NCBI GenBank assembly: GCA_965224675.1
Contig: CBDDAA010000004.1
Span: 2,294,001-2,358,000 of the forward strand
Length of the DNA: 64,000 nt
Source of the DNA: UBA7957 sp965224675
Lineage (GTDB): Bacteria > Pseudomonadota > Gammaproteobacteria > Granulosicoccales > Granulosicoccaceae
Reading direction: 5' to 3'
Positions within the stretch are counted from its first letter, which is position 1, and every line of letters starts with the position of its first letter. Positions 17,996-26,637 of the stretch are shown here, piece by piece. A program made the translations under genes and the position numbers. The notes beneath the pieces were generated by a model. It had not been told where the DNA came from, did no database searches, and was given only the letters and a program-made list of their open reading frames with translations.

Positions 17996-18013
17996 CATAT
18001 AAATTGACAATTA
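17986..18013. promoter_or_regulatory. Operator-like inverted repeat over the -35 box
   Basis: TAATTGTCAA (17986-17995) and TTGACAATTA (18004-18013) are perfect 10-base arms separated by 8 bases, with centres almost two helical turns apart. They cover the -35 element, which is the expected position for autorepression by the HTH protein. Confidence 0.55.
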
Positions 18014-18102
18014 GTGCAAAAACCATACAGATTGACATTGTAATGGTCTAATGAAGTTGGGGGGATTTATAGCCTATAATCTGAAATTATCAGGGGCTAT
18101 AA

Positions 18103-18426
18103 ATGAGCGAAGCGAAGAGCAGAAAACAACGTGTGGATTTCACACCAGAGCAAAGACTTGATTATGCCAAATTAATGGTGAATAAAGGTTATAGTAACAA
18201 ACAGATAATAGAAATATCTGGAGCAGGGGCAACGGCGGTAACACGCTGGAAAAAGCAATACCTAGAAGAAATGAAAGGAATAACACCCCAAGGTAAAAGA
18301 GCTTTGATGTCAGATCAACAAAGAATACGGGATTTAAAAAAGCAGCTCTGGAGAGCTAAGAGGGATAACGAGATATTAAAAAAGGCCACTGCCTTTTTTG
18401 TCAAAGAAAACAGCGCCCTCAGCTGA
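18103..18426 (+). CDS. IS3-family OrfA (HTH), in a degenerate element
   Basis: The 107 residues include an HTH (TPEQRLDYAKLMVNKGYSNK then QIIEISGAGATAVTRWKKQY) and a C-terminal coiled coil RIRDLKKQLWRAKRDNEILK. The A6G slippery run used for OrfAB fusion is preserved at 18378-18384, but the downstream OrfB is damaged, so no active transposase can be made from this copy. OrfA alone could still bind IS ends. Confidence 0.8.
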   Translation: MSEAKSRKQRVDFTPEQRLDYAKLMVNKGYSNKQIIEISGAGATAVTRWKKQYLEEMKGITPQGKRALMSDQQRIRDLKKQLWRAKRDNEILKKATAFFVKENSALS

Positions 18427-18948
18427 TTGCTTAACAGGCCATTTAATCAGAAAAAAGCGCCATACACACTGGGTGGGTGATATTACGTACTGCAGGACAA
18501 ATCAGGGTTGGAGTTATCTTGCCTGTGTACTTGATCTTAGAACTAAAGAGATTGTTGGCTGGGCGATGTCAAAATCACCCAATGCACAATTAGCAAAAGA
18601 TGCACTGAGTAATGCGATACAAAAACACAGGCCAAATACAACAAAACTTTTATTTCATTCAGATCAGGGGTTCAGTATTGCACTGATTTATTTGTACAGT
18701 ACCAGATGAAGATGGGAATTATTCAAAGCATGAGTCGGCGAGGAAATTGTTGGGACAATAGCGTAATGGAACGATTTTTCAGAAGCTTAAAATCAGAAAG
18801 ATTGAATTATTTGAGTTTCATTAATCATAATTCTGTTGTGAACAAGGTAGAGAGTTATATTTATTTGTATAACTACAAGCGGCTGCATTCTGTGATTGAT
18901 TATATTACGCCAGCACAGAAAGCAGCTTTATTGAAAAAGGCGGCTTAA
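18398..18948 (+). pseudogene. IS3-family OrfB, deleted and frameshifted
   Basis: The N-terminal HTH_21 part is missing. The rve core starts at HWVGDITYCRTNQGWSYLAC. After HSDQG (about 18660) the frame shifts by one base near 18670; the continuation IIQSMSRRGNCWDNSVMERF to RLHSVIDYITPAQKAALL is in the next frame. All three catalytic acidic residues can be found, but not in one frame. Confidence 0.8.
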
Positions 18949-19022
18949 ATTGCTTCCAAAAAAACTTGACCAGTACATTACCTTTCAGGGCCTTATGTGG
19001 TTTTACAGGGGCAGGAAGTAAG

Positions 19023-19068
19023 ATGGCGCGCCCGGAGAGATTCGAACTCCCGACCGCCTGGTTCGTAG
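19023..19068 (-). repeat. Attachment site: 46-base exact copy of the tRNA-Arg 3' half
   Basis: Identical over 46 bases to 39135-39180, from the CCA end to the anticodon loop of the tRNA-Arg(ACG) gene, then diverging (TTAGGTA against CCAGGTA). It lies 185 bases before the integrase start. The pair 19023/39135 therefore bounds an integrated element of about 20 kb. Confidence 0.9.
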
Positions 19069-19198
19069 TTAGGTAACCATTAGTCCAGCACAATCCAGAC
19101 ACATCCAATATATCACCGTATATACCTGTATTTTAAATATATTTACCTATTCCATTGTTCTATGCTGTCCATTACAATCCAATATGAGCTACCCAATT

Positions 19199-19220
19199 TG
19201 TGGGTGCAGTGTGGGTGCAG
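19199..19220 (+). repeat. Tandem GTGGGTGCAG repeat, left end of the element
   Basis: Two copies of GTGGGTGCAG occur in tandem with one spacer base. The same 22-base block recurs exactly at 39048-39069 near the other end in the same orientation. The positions, 131 and 66 bases inside the att cores, are those of integrase arm-binding sites. Confidence 0.7.
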
Positions 19221-19253
19221 TAAGCATTCCCATCCATATTTAGAGGAAACACC

Positions 19254-20609
19254 ATGGCAACAGAATCACTGACCGCCGTTAAGTTAAAAGCTATATCTGA
19301 TAAGGATATAGGCTCAATCCTTTATGACGGTGGTGGCCTCAGGGGCCGAGTACGCAAGGACCGCTCTGGTAAGATCTCCATCCAGTTTGAGTATAAATAC
19401 CGATTCGGCAAGAAGTCCCGCACTGCAAAGGTGGAACAGTGGCCACACAGCTCCCTAGCTGAGATTCGTCAAATCCACCGGGAAATGAAAAACGCCCTTG
19501 TCAGGGGTATTGATCCAATCGAAACCCGGACAGCAGCAAAACTGCAAACCAGGCTGAACCAGGCCCAGGAAATCAACAGGCAAAAACAGGAGATTGAACG
19601 CCTTGCCGCTGAAGCCGCAAATCGACGCACTTTCTCTGATGCTCTAACCCATTGGGAAAAGATGGAGTTGTCACGACGTAAAGATGGTGGAAAGGAGGCC
19701 ATGCGAGCTATTCATAAGGATATCTCGCCAGTATTCGCAAATGTAGCACTTGTAGATGTTAAACGACCCATGTTGCTGGATATTCTTGATGGCGTGGTTG
19801 AAAGAGGCTCGAGGGTCATGGCAAATCACTTGTTTGGTGACCTGCGGCAATTCTTCAACTTCGCTATGGCACGGGAGTGGATTGACACACATCCACTGGC
19901 TGGACTTACAAAGGAGAAGATTGGCGGCCGTCAAAAAGAGCGGGACCGCTATCTCTCCGAGGATGAATTCATTGAACTATACAAGCGCCTTCCATCCGCC
20001 AACCTGTTGCAGACCACCGAATTGGCAATTTGGATTATGTTCTCCACCTGTTGCCGCGTAGGCGAGCTGTCGCAGGCCAGATGGGAGGATGTCAATATAG
20101 TAAAAAGTGAGTGGTTCATTCCTGCTGGTAATAGCAAAAATGCAAAAGATCACACCATCTTTCTTTCAGATTTTGCCAAAGAACAGTTCCAGAGATTGCA
20201 TACCATAAGCGGGGGAACCAACTGGTGCTTCCCATCCCGGAACGATGCCAGCCATATCTGCTTGAAGTCCATCGCCAAGCAGATTAAAGATCGGGTAAGA
20301 AGCGAGCCACTTGCTAACCGTGCCATGGCAGTCGTCGGCACTCTACTTTTAAGCGGCGGCGCCTGGACGCCTCACGACCTGCGTCGTACGGGTGCAACCA
20401 TGATGGGTGAATTGGGAGTCATGGGAGAAGTTATAGAGCGCTGTCTGAATCATGTAGAGCAGAACAAACTGAAACGAATCTATCAACGGCATGAACTAAA
20501 ATCAGAGCAGAGGGAAGCATGGCGTTTGCTTGGGGAACGGATTTCGATTTTGCTGGCTTCTGACAAGCAGACAAATATTTTGATTGGGAAATTTGCAGAT
20601 CAAGTATGA
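19254..20609 (+). CDS. int: Tyrosine recombinase (P4-type integrase)
   Basis: The 451-residue protein has an N-terminal DUF4102-like arm-binding domain (about 1-95), a core-binding SAM-like domain (about 125-225) and the catalytic domain. Catalytic residues are Arg268 in STCCRVGEL, His374 and Arg377 in PHDLRRTG, His in CLNHVEQNK and Tyr410 in RIYQRHEL. AGAGGAAA precedes the ATG. It should insert the element into the tRNA-Arg(ACG) gene by recombination in the 46-base core and excise it, given an excisionase, none of which is recognised nearby. The gene looks intact. Confidence 0.95.
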   Translation: MATESLTAVKLKAISDKDIGSILYDGGGLRGRVRKDRSGKISIQFEYKYRFGKKSRTAKVEQWPHSSLAEIRQIHREMKNALVRGIDPIETRTAAKLQTRLNQAQEINRQKQEIERLAAEAANRRTFSDALTHWEKMELSRRKDGGKEAMRAIHKDISPVFANVALVDVKRPMLLDILDGVVERGSRVMANHLFGDLRQFFNFAMAREWIDTHPLAGLTKEKIGGRQKERDRYLSEDEFIELYKRLPSANLLQTTELAIWIMFSTCCRVGELSQARWEDVNIVKSEWFIPAGNSKNAKDHTIFLSDFAKEQFQRLHTISGGTNWCFPSRNDASHICLKSIAKQIKDRVRSEPLANRAMAVVGTLLLSGGAWTPHDLRRTGATMMGELGVMGEVIERCLNHVEQNKLKRIYQRHELKSEQREAWRLLGERISILLASDKQTNILIGKFADQV

Positions 20610-20847
20610 ACAGGGTCACATATAATATTTTTACTGACGCAACTCGATCCTACTTTACTGGCCGAAATCAGCTAGTTGTAATATTATTCTTCGGCAAAAA
20701 TATCGGATGAAATAATCTATGACCATAAACATAAAGGTATGAAGCGAAATGCTGACATCATAATACAAGTAGAAAAGCACCCTATTCTATTGTGCTGGCT
20801 CATTTGCATACAATCTAACCGAAATTTTTTATTGGACATCTTATTTT

Positions 20848-21969
20848 ATGGACTTACAACCAGTTATAGAAAAATTAATCGATAGCCGCCGCGAAGGGGA
20901 ATACTGGGATTTCAAGGAGATACATCACGAAAACAATGCATCACTTCTCCATGATATTTTGTGCCTGGCAAATAGTGTGACGAATTGTGATAAGTACATT
21001 ATATATGGAGTATCTGATCCATCGAAGGATTGCGAGCTGAAAGGAATTGAGCACAGCAATAGAAAAACCCAAGCACAGATCATAGATTTCCTGAGGGCAC
21101 AAAAATTCGCTGCTGATAACAGACCGGAAGTCGAGCTTACAGGACTAAGTGTCAAAGGAATAGAAATTGATGTATTGAGAATATTTGATCGTCATGAGAA
21201 GCCTTACTACCTGTCTTCTGACTACAAAGACAAAGGTACACAAGTCTGTAAGTACCATATTTATACGCGTGATCTCGATACCAATACCCCTCGAACCAGT
21301 AGCGCGAATCCTCAAAAAATCGAACGTATGTGGCGAGAACGGTTTGGGCTTGATCTAATGTATTCTGAACGAATGGACCGCTTGCTCCAGGAGCCTCATA
21401 ACTGGGAGAAAGATTTTGACAATAAACCCGAGGCTTACCATAAAAATCAACCAGAATATAATATCAAGCTAAGCACTCCCGAACTGCTTGAAGAAAACTA
21501 CAGCTTCTTTTACAGTAATCACATATCCTTCTATGGAAGTATGTCATTCAGATTTCTCAGTGTAGAACTGTTTCAAATGGACTATATTTACTGCGATGAA
21601 ATGAGGTTAATGATACCACTCCCTGAAAATGGTTCTTTTCAAGTAAATAGACAAATCTATGAATACAACTACTATATTCAAAATTCGAGGCAATGGAATG
21701 TACTAATATTCCTTACAGACGGACGGCTTTCATTTGTATCGAGGAACTATGAAGCGCCATTTATTGTTTTCAAGAATCAAAGTGAGAAAGATGTGTTCTG
21801 TGAGTACATCAATGAAAATCCAACGGAACTTGAAAAACCACTATGTCCAGAGGCATCACGTTTTCATCAGAATAAAATTGGGTTATCTCAAATAACATAC
21901 GAAAGTAATCTTGATAATGTAGAGAAAGTTTGGTGTGCGTTTAAACATTGGCGCCGTGAATACATCTGA
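20848..21969 (+). CDS. AlbA_2 (Schlafen-type) domain protein
   Basis: The first 130 residues have the AlbA_2/Schlafen pattern: EGEYWDFKEIHH (about 17-28), LLHDILCLANSVTNCDKYII (about 33-52), then YGVSD. This domain is a nucleic-acid-binding or nuclease fold common in defence and regulatory proteins. The remaining 240 residues are not recognised; they contain many Tyr and Phe and may be an effector or sensor domain. The gene lies between the integrase and the defence-type operon and is convergent with it, with 67 bases between stops. A role in defence or regulation is an inference from location. Confidence 0.7.
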   Translation: MDLQPVIEKLIDSRREGEYWDFKEIHHENNASLLHDILCLANSVTNCDKYIIYGVSDPSKDCELKGIEHSNRKTQAQIIDFLRAQKFAADNRPEVELTGLSVKGIEIDVLRIFDRHEKPYYLSSDYKDKGTQVCKYHIYTRDLDTNTPRTSSANPQKIERMWRERFGLDLMYSERMDRLLQEPHNWEKDFDNKPEAYHKNQPEYNIKLSTPELLEENYSFFYSNHISFYGSMSFRFLSVELFQMDYIYCDEMRLMIPLPENGSFQVNRQIYEYNYYIQNSRQWNVLIFLTDGRLSFVSRNYEAPFIVFKNQSEKDVFCEYINENPTELEKPLCPEASRFHQNKIGLSQITYESNLDNVEKVWCAFKHWRREYI

Positions 21970-22036
21970 GGTGTTCTTTGTGCGAATTTCAATGTTGAAT
22001 GCTTTCAGAGTTAGGCAACTCTACTGTGTCAATAGT

Positions 22037-24877
22037 TCACTCACCTTCCTCAAATTCAGCGTTACTGAAACGTAGTACATTACAGTTTTCCTTAATGGTT
22101 CGCTGCAAGGCCTCATCAAACCCATCCTCAGACCTGGCTTGTATCTCCACCGAAATACTCACATCTACTTCGAGTTTAGAGGTGAACTGCTGAACAACCT
22201 CATCGACGATCTCCTTGAATTGCATCGTGGCCCTAACAGGTTCCAGATTGATCGTGCCATAGAACTGCTTTTTTGCAGCTAAATCAGGAGTAGGCTTTGG
22301 CGAGTCAGTGCCATCAGTTGGACCCACAATTCCGCCATCAGGCGGCGGTGTTCCTTCAGGCTGACCATCCCCTACCATAGATCCTGGCTCGGTTTCAGGC
22401 TGAGATACAGGACGAATACTTTCTTTATATTTACTTGCTGCTTCGCGCTCTATAAATATTGCTGAGTCATCGAGGACAGCCATTGCACTACGGCCAAAGA
22501 CAAAACCGAGGTACCGGTCTTCTTCCTTGCCGCCAGCAAAGCCAAAGAAATCCTCTGATTCAAGGCCTTGTTCAATTACTTTTTTTAGTACGGTGTCATT
22601 TTGCAATCGTGGCAGATATAAATAGGTACAGCAGTCCTGGTAGACCTTCAGCGCACTAACTTCGGTGACACCCGCTTTAAAGTACCATTTATTCAATAAG
22701 TTTCTTAGATGTATGGGTGACCACTCTGTGATTAACCACTCCTCCTCATGTAACTTGCGCTCTATTTCCTGGATCAGATTAGGTGCTGCGGGTGAAACAG
22801 CGACCACCTCCCATTCTATGGTTGGTCTTTTGTCTTGAGGAAACTCCTGCACTGGACAGATCAACCATTTATAGGCTTCACGTATCAACTGCTGAAGTGT
22901 TTGTTCCGCTACAGCAACAGCATGCTTTACCTCCGTAAGCTGGGTATTCTGATAGGTTAGCTTATCGGATTGAAAATCATCAAGAATAGAGCGCCAGGCC
23001 AGATAGGTTTTAGCTTGATCAATAACACGACCCATTACATCATAGTCGGGAGCAAAGAAGACAAGTCGGTTCTGCTTCAGTCGCGGTAGGTTGCCACGTT
23101 CGTGTAAAACTACTATTGCCGTACTAAAAGCATTATTGTCATCACCACGGCTGTAAGAGGATTTTGGTGGGAGGACAACCAGTCTCGGTCCACTACCCCA
23201 GTCATCAGGCACATCGGTCGTTGGGGTAAAAATATGAATCCCCGAAAATGAATGGTTGCGACCAAAGAACCCGGCTACCCGGGTCCTAAGCAAAGGCTCT
23301 ACGTCTTCCTGTTCACTGACATTCTGCTTGCGGCTTTCCATCTCACGCCGCAGATTGGGTCTGGTATCAAACCAGAGTCGATCTTTCTCGGAATAGAGAT
23401 AATGCAGGCGATCACGCAACCTGCGCAGCACATCTTCGAATACACCAATGGTCTGACCGGGTTGAAGCGCTCCCAGTAGAACATGGTCGATTTTGATACC
23501 CCGAATCATCTGCTCGCCAGTGGAAGGCGCACTGCCTAAAAAAATGGTACGCGCAGCACGTCGCGCTGCCTGAACAGCGCCAAACCGTGTGTCTTTGCCG
23601 TCAATATCAAAGGATTCTGATCTGGAGCCATCGATCTCTTTCTCAATCACTGGCTCCCAGCCCTGAGGTAGATAATGGATGCTCTTGTTACGCACGTTAC
23701 TATCATCCATAGGAATGGAACCTGGCATTATTAACGCGTCACTGTTATCTGAATTCCACAAGCGGTGAATCACTATAGCCATATACTGCAGGACACCCCG
23801 GGTACGCTGGAATTTTTCCAACGTGGACCAGTCCTCATAAAGGCGATCAAAGATCTCTGGATGAATGGGATAAGACCCGCGCAGTCGGTGGTAATACTGA
23901 TTTGACTGTGTCACTGTAGGAAACTTGTCGCTGTGTTCCCGATAGAAATCGGCGAAGGTTTTACAAACCTTATCCAGCTCACTGCTGTTTCCGACTGTAT
24001 CGAACAAGCGCCGACGTACTATCTCAAATGCCTCTTCGGCTGCCACTGGTTTCCATACAGACTCCACACGAGCAAAGTACTTCTCCAGGGAGTTCATTGC
24101 TCGCTGTCCCATTCGACCACCGACCTCAAGATCAGATTCAGGTAGAGAAGCGAGTAAAATAGCGTCTGGCACCAACTTCATGGATTCGGTTAATGCTTGT
24201 ATAAAGGAAATATTACTGTCAAATGTACCGGCTTTGTATTGTTTCCCAGGTTCGAGCTGGCGAATAAACGCCACCAACTCATCAATCAGCACAACACAGG
24301 GTGCGGCTTCACGCAGAAGTTTAACCAACACTTCCTTCCCGGGTGACGTACCATCCCTGTCAGCCTGAGCAACCTTGTCATAGCCCGCCTTACCCAATAA
24401 CTGCCAGGCCAATTCACCCCAGAGGGTATTTGCAATCAAACCATCGTGTTCTATAGGCTGACTGGGCGATAGCTGAATCCCATCCAATACAGCAACCCTG
24501 GCCTGCGGACACTCTGTGACACCCGCTTCATCCAGTATGGGTGGGATACCCGCCAACTTCCCCGTGTTAACTTTACGCTTAGCCAGATGGAACACAGTTA
24601 GCATGGTATGTGTTTTTCCGCCACCAAAAGCGGTTTGCAACTGAATAACCGAGTCGCCACCCTTGCCGGCCAGTCTTTGCGCAACCGAGATCAATAACAG
24701 GCGCATGCCTTCAGTGATAAAGGTTCGGGAAAAAAACTTCTCGGCATCCTGGTACTCATCAGTTGCTTTGCCAGAGGCAACCTGGGAGATATCGGCAGCG
24801 AACTCAGATTGTTTGAAAGAGCCTTCCAGCACATCCTTATGAGGTTTGGCAATTTCACGCCAGGGTTTAATGCTCAT
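22037..24877 (-). CDS. DUF499 P-loop ATPase
   Basis: The 946-residue protein begins with the DUF499 pattern: KPHKDVLEGSFKQSEFAADI, then Walker A AFGGGKTHTM (about 83-92) and Walker B CVVLIDELVAF (about 194-204). The C-terminal 120 residues are a Pro/Gly-rich linker (PEGTPPPDGGIVGPTDGTD) and a small domain. DUF499 proteins accompany DUF1156 methylases and helicases in defence islands and belong to the broad class of large ATPases like BrxC/PglY. It is the last gene of the operon and overlaps the DUF4276 stop by four bases. Catalytic P-loop residues are intact. Confidence 0.85.
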   Translation of the reverse strand: MSIKPWREIAKPHKDVLEGSFKQSEFAADISQVASGKATDEYQDAEKFFSRTFITEGMRLLLISVAQRLAGKGGDSVIQLQTAFGGGKTHTMLTVFHLAKRKVNTGKLAGIPPILDEAGVTECPQARVAVLDGIQLSPSQPIEHDGLIANTLWGELAWQLLGKAGYDKVAQADRDGTSPGKEVLVKLLREAAPCVVLIDELVAFIRQLEPGKQYKAGTFDSNISFIQALTESMKLVPDAILLASLPESDLEVGGRMGQRAMNSLEKYFARVESVWKPVAAEEAFEIVRRRLFDTVGNSSELDKVCKTFADFYREHSDKFPTVTQSNQYYHRLRGSYPIHPEIFDRLYEDWSTLEKFQRTRGVLQYMAIVIHRLWNSDNSDALIMPGSIPMDDSNVRNKSIHYLPQGWEPVIEKEIDGSRSESFDIDGKDTRFGAVQAARRAARTIFLGSAPSTGEQMIRGIKIDHVLLGALQPGQTIGVFEDVLRRLRDRLHYLYSEKDRLWFDTRPNLRREMESRKQNVSEQEDVEPLLRTRVAGFFGRNHSFSGIHIFTPTTDVPDDWGSGPRLVVLPPKSSYSRGDDNNAFSTAIVVLHERGNLPRLKQNRLVFFAPDYDVMGRVIDQAKTYLAWRSILDDFQSDKLTYQNTQLTEVKHAVAVAEQTLQQLIREAYKWLICPVQEFPQDKRPTIEWEVVAVSPAAPNLIQEIERKLHEEEWLITEWSPIHLRNLLNKWYFKAGVTEVSALKVYQDCCTYLYLPRLQNDTVLKKVIEQGLESEDFFGFAGGKEEDRYLGFVFGRSAMAVLDDSAIFIEREAASKYKESIRPVSQPETEPGSMVGDGQPEGTPPPDGGIVGPTDGTDSPKPTPDLAAKKQFYGTINLEPVRATMQFKEIVDEVVQQFTSKLEVDVSISVEIQARSEDGFDEALQRTIKENCNVLRFSNAEFEEGE

Positions 24878-25440
24878 GTAAGTACTCCATCGGACAACAG
24901 TTTTTGAATACCGGTGACAAAAATATTAAAGCTCGTTGACCGGTTATTCTCCAGAGCCAGATTCGGACCTATTGATCTGGAACCTGAGATTTTTTGATAT
25001 TCTGGGGATAGCTTCTTCAATTCTTTGGAGGGGTACGTCAGGTTATCAGGTGTCCTGAATTTTCGTGTGTTTTGTTTTGCACTTATTCCAGGCGGCCCAA
25101 TGGATTTCTGAACAGCCATCAAATCACCTAAATACCAGGATTCGAGTTCATGGCAGGCTATTCGAACCAACGTTTCCGGCTTACCTGCATCCTGACATTT
25201 CTGAACCAGATTTTGTTTAATCGCCAGGCAATCCCCACTGTCCTTATCGCGTAAAACCACAAAAACAGTATCAGGTGTTTGCCAGGCTCTGAGTTTGATC
25301 TGTATCTGTTTTTCCAGATCCTGTTTGCCTTCAAATACGATATATCTCAGATAAACACCATCCGGCAGTAATCGAGGTAGCAGACCCTTCAACATTTCGC
25401 GCGCAGAAGGCTCCTCTAAAAACACAATCAGTTGTGTCAC
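24874..25440 (-). CDS. DUF4276 family protein (TOPRIM-like)
   Basis: About 188 residues if started at GTG 25440, whose GTGA overlaps the stop of the AAA gene; the frame is open to 25476. Features are the N-terminal QLIVFLEEPSAREML with a conserved Glu, VFVVLRDKDSGDC with the Asp-x-Asp pair, and HELESWYLGDL. This acidic pattern is that of DUF4276, which resembles a TOPRIM metal-binding core. Paired with an AAA ATPase it looks like the effector half of a two-gene abortive module. The effector activity is inferred, not shown. Confidence 0.75.
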   Translation of the reverse strand: MTQLIVFLEEPSAREMLKGLLPRLLPDGVYLRYIVFEGKQDLEKQIQIKLRAWQTPDTVFVVLRDKDSGDCLAIKQNLVQKCQDAGKPETLVRIACHELESWYLGDLMAVQKSIGPPGISAKQNTRKFRTPDNLTYPSKELKKLSPEYQKISGSRSIGPNLALENNRSTSFNIFVTGIQKLLSDGVLT

Positions 25441-26627
25441 TGAGGATCCACTCCATCGAAAAAACCCTGTTTCCACAAATAACCCATCTTGTCGCCCTCA
25501 GCCATAAAGGCGGCAATTTGCTTGTTGTCTTTGGCCCGGTTTATCTCTGTGTAACCTCCCTTCTTAACCAACCAGAATACTTCATCCAATTCAATCGCAT
25601 TTAAAAAACCAGGCGAATGTGTAGAGACGAAAACTTGTCCGCCACGGTCAGAATAAGATCGGAATTCCTCAGCCAGTTCGTCCAATAGCTGTGGGTAAAG
25701 CTGGTTTTCCGGCTCTTCGACACACAACAGGGGATGTGGCTCCGGGTCATAGAGCAATACAAGGTAGGCGAACATTTTTATGGTCCCGTCGGACACATAC
25801 TTGTCGATAAACGGATCTTTAAACGAACCATCCTGAAAACTCAGCAGCAGCCTGCCATCCAGGGTCGGCACAGGTTGTACATCGCTGATACCCGGAACTC
25901 GCTGCTTCATAACATCAATAATTTTATTAAAAACAGCCGGATTGTTTTCAAAAATATTACGCGCAACCAGTTGCAGGTTATCACCTGTAACCGAAAGATG
26001 CTCGTCATAGCCGACAACATCCTTGCTGCCACGGGCAAGATTGATGTGAAAATCCGAGACATGCCAATTTTCAATAAGCTGTCTAAATGCATTTGCCGCT
26101 CTAAAGCGTTCGAATTGCCCCAGCCCCTTTATCGCAAGGACATCAACGCCAATGGATTGCTCTTCCCGGGTTAACTCTTCGTCCTGTTTGTCGAAATCCT
26201 CCTCATTGGTAATGGCATATCCTCTACCCTCAGAGAAATCCAGAAAGTGAAAAGGTGAGCCATACCGGCCACGCTTATATCGCAGGACTTCCCTGTTAAC
26301 CACCGATTTATTATTTTTTTGACCGATACTGATGCTATAGGTAACCAGGCGATCAACACCTGCAATCTCCATACGAAACTTGATCTCAATTTCGATCAAT
26401 GCACCATCAGACGACCCTCGGCTAATGACTTCAGAAAAACCACCGCGCCCCTGTAATGCCTGGCGCACATTGAATGTCAAGCAGTCCTTCAGAAAACCAA
26501 AAACATCAAAGAGCGTACTTTTCCCTGTCCCGTTCGCACCCACCACCACGCAGTAATCAGGGATGTTTTGCATTTGAACATCTTTGAAGCTTTTAAAATT
26601 CTTAAGTTGAATAGATTCAATTTTCAT
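25437..26627 (-). CDS. AAA family ATPase (RecF/OLD-like, AAA_21)
   Basis: At 396 residues it has an N-terminal ABC-type ATPase start MKIESIQLKNFKSFKDVQ, Walker A VVGANGTGKSTLFD (about 28-41), a signature-like YVSDGTIKMFAYLVLLYDPE, Walker B LLCVEEPENQL (about 298-308) and the H-loop FVSTHSPGFL. There is no nuclease domain, so any nuclease is likely the DUF4276 partner translated from the overlapping GTGA. The gene starts 10 bases after the DUF1156 stop. The ATPase may sense phage or damage signals and release the partner, by analogy with PARIS and OLD-type pairs. Confidence 0.85.
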   Translation of the reverse strand: MKIESIQLKNFKSFKDVQMQNIPDYCVVVGANGTGKSTLFDVFGFLKDCLTFNVRQALQGRGGFSEVISRGSSDGALIEIEIKFRMEIAGVDRLVTYSISIGQKNNKSVVNREVLRYKRGRYGSPFHFLDFSEGRGYAITNEEDFDKQDEELTREEQSIGVDVLAIKGLGQFERFRAANAFRQLIENWHVSDFHINLARGSKDVVGYDEHLSVTGDNLQLVARNIFENNPAVFNKIIDVMKQRVPGISDVQPVPTLDGRLLLSFQDGSFKDPFIDKYVSDGTIKMFAYLVLLYDPEPHPLLCVEEPENQLYPQLLDELAEEFRSYSDRGGQVFVSTHSPGFLNAIELDEVFWLVKKGGYTEINRAKDNKQIAAFMAEGDKMGYLWKQGFFDGVDPQ

Positions 26628-26637
26628 TGGTTAATTC

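Larger units (their letters stand above)
18039..18981 (+). mobile_element. Degenerate IS3-family insertion sequence
   Basis: The ends TGTAATGG...AAGTTGG (left) and, inverted at the right, GTAATGTA...CAAGTT are related imperfect repeats. The element is only about 0.94 kb because the middle of orfB is deleted and a frameshift follows. It belongs to a different IS3 subgroup from the one at 15241. Confidence 0.7.

Noticed and set aside
19023..19098. A second functional tRNA-Arg gene beside the integrase
   Set aside because: Identity with the tRNA stops at the anticodon loop and the 5' half is unrelated.
19199..19220. Repeat units taken as part of a CRISPR array
   Set aside because: Only two adjacent 10-base units with a one-base spacer, and no cas genes; they recur at the other end of the element instead.
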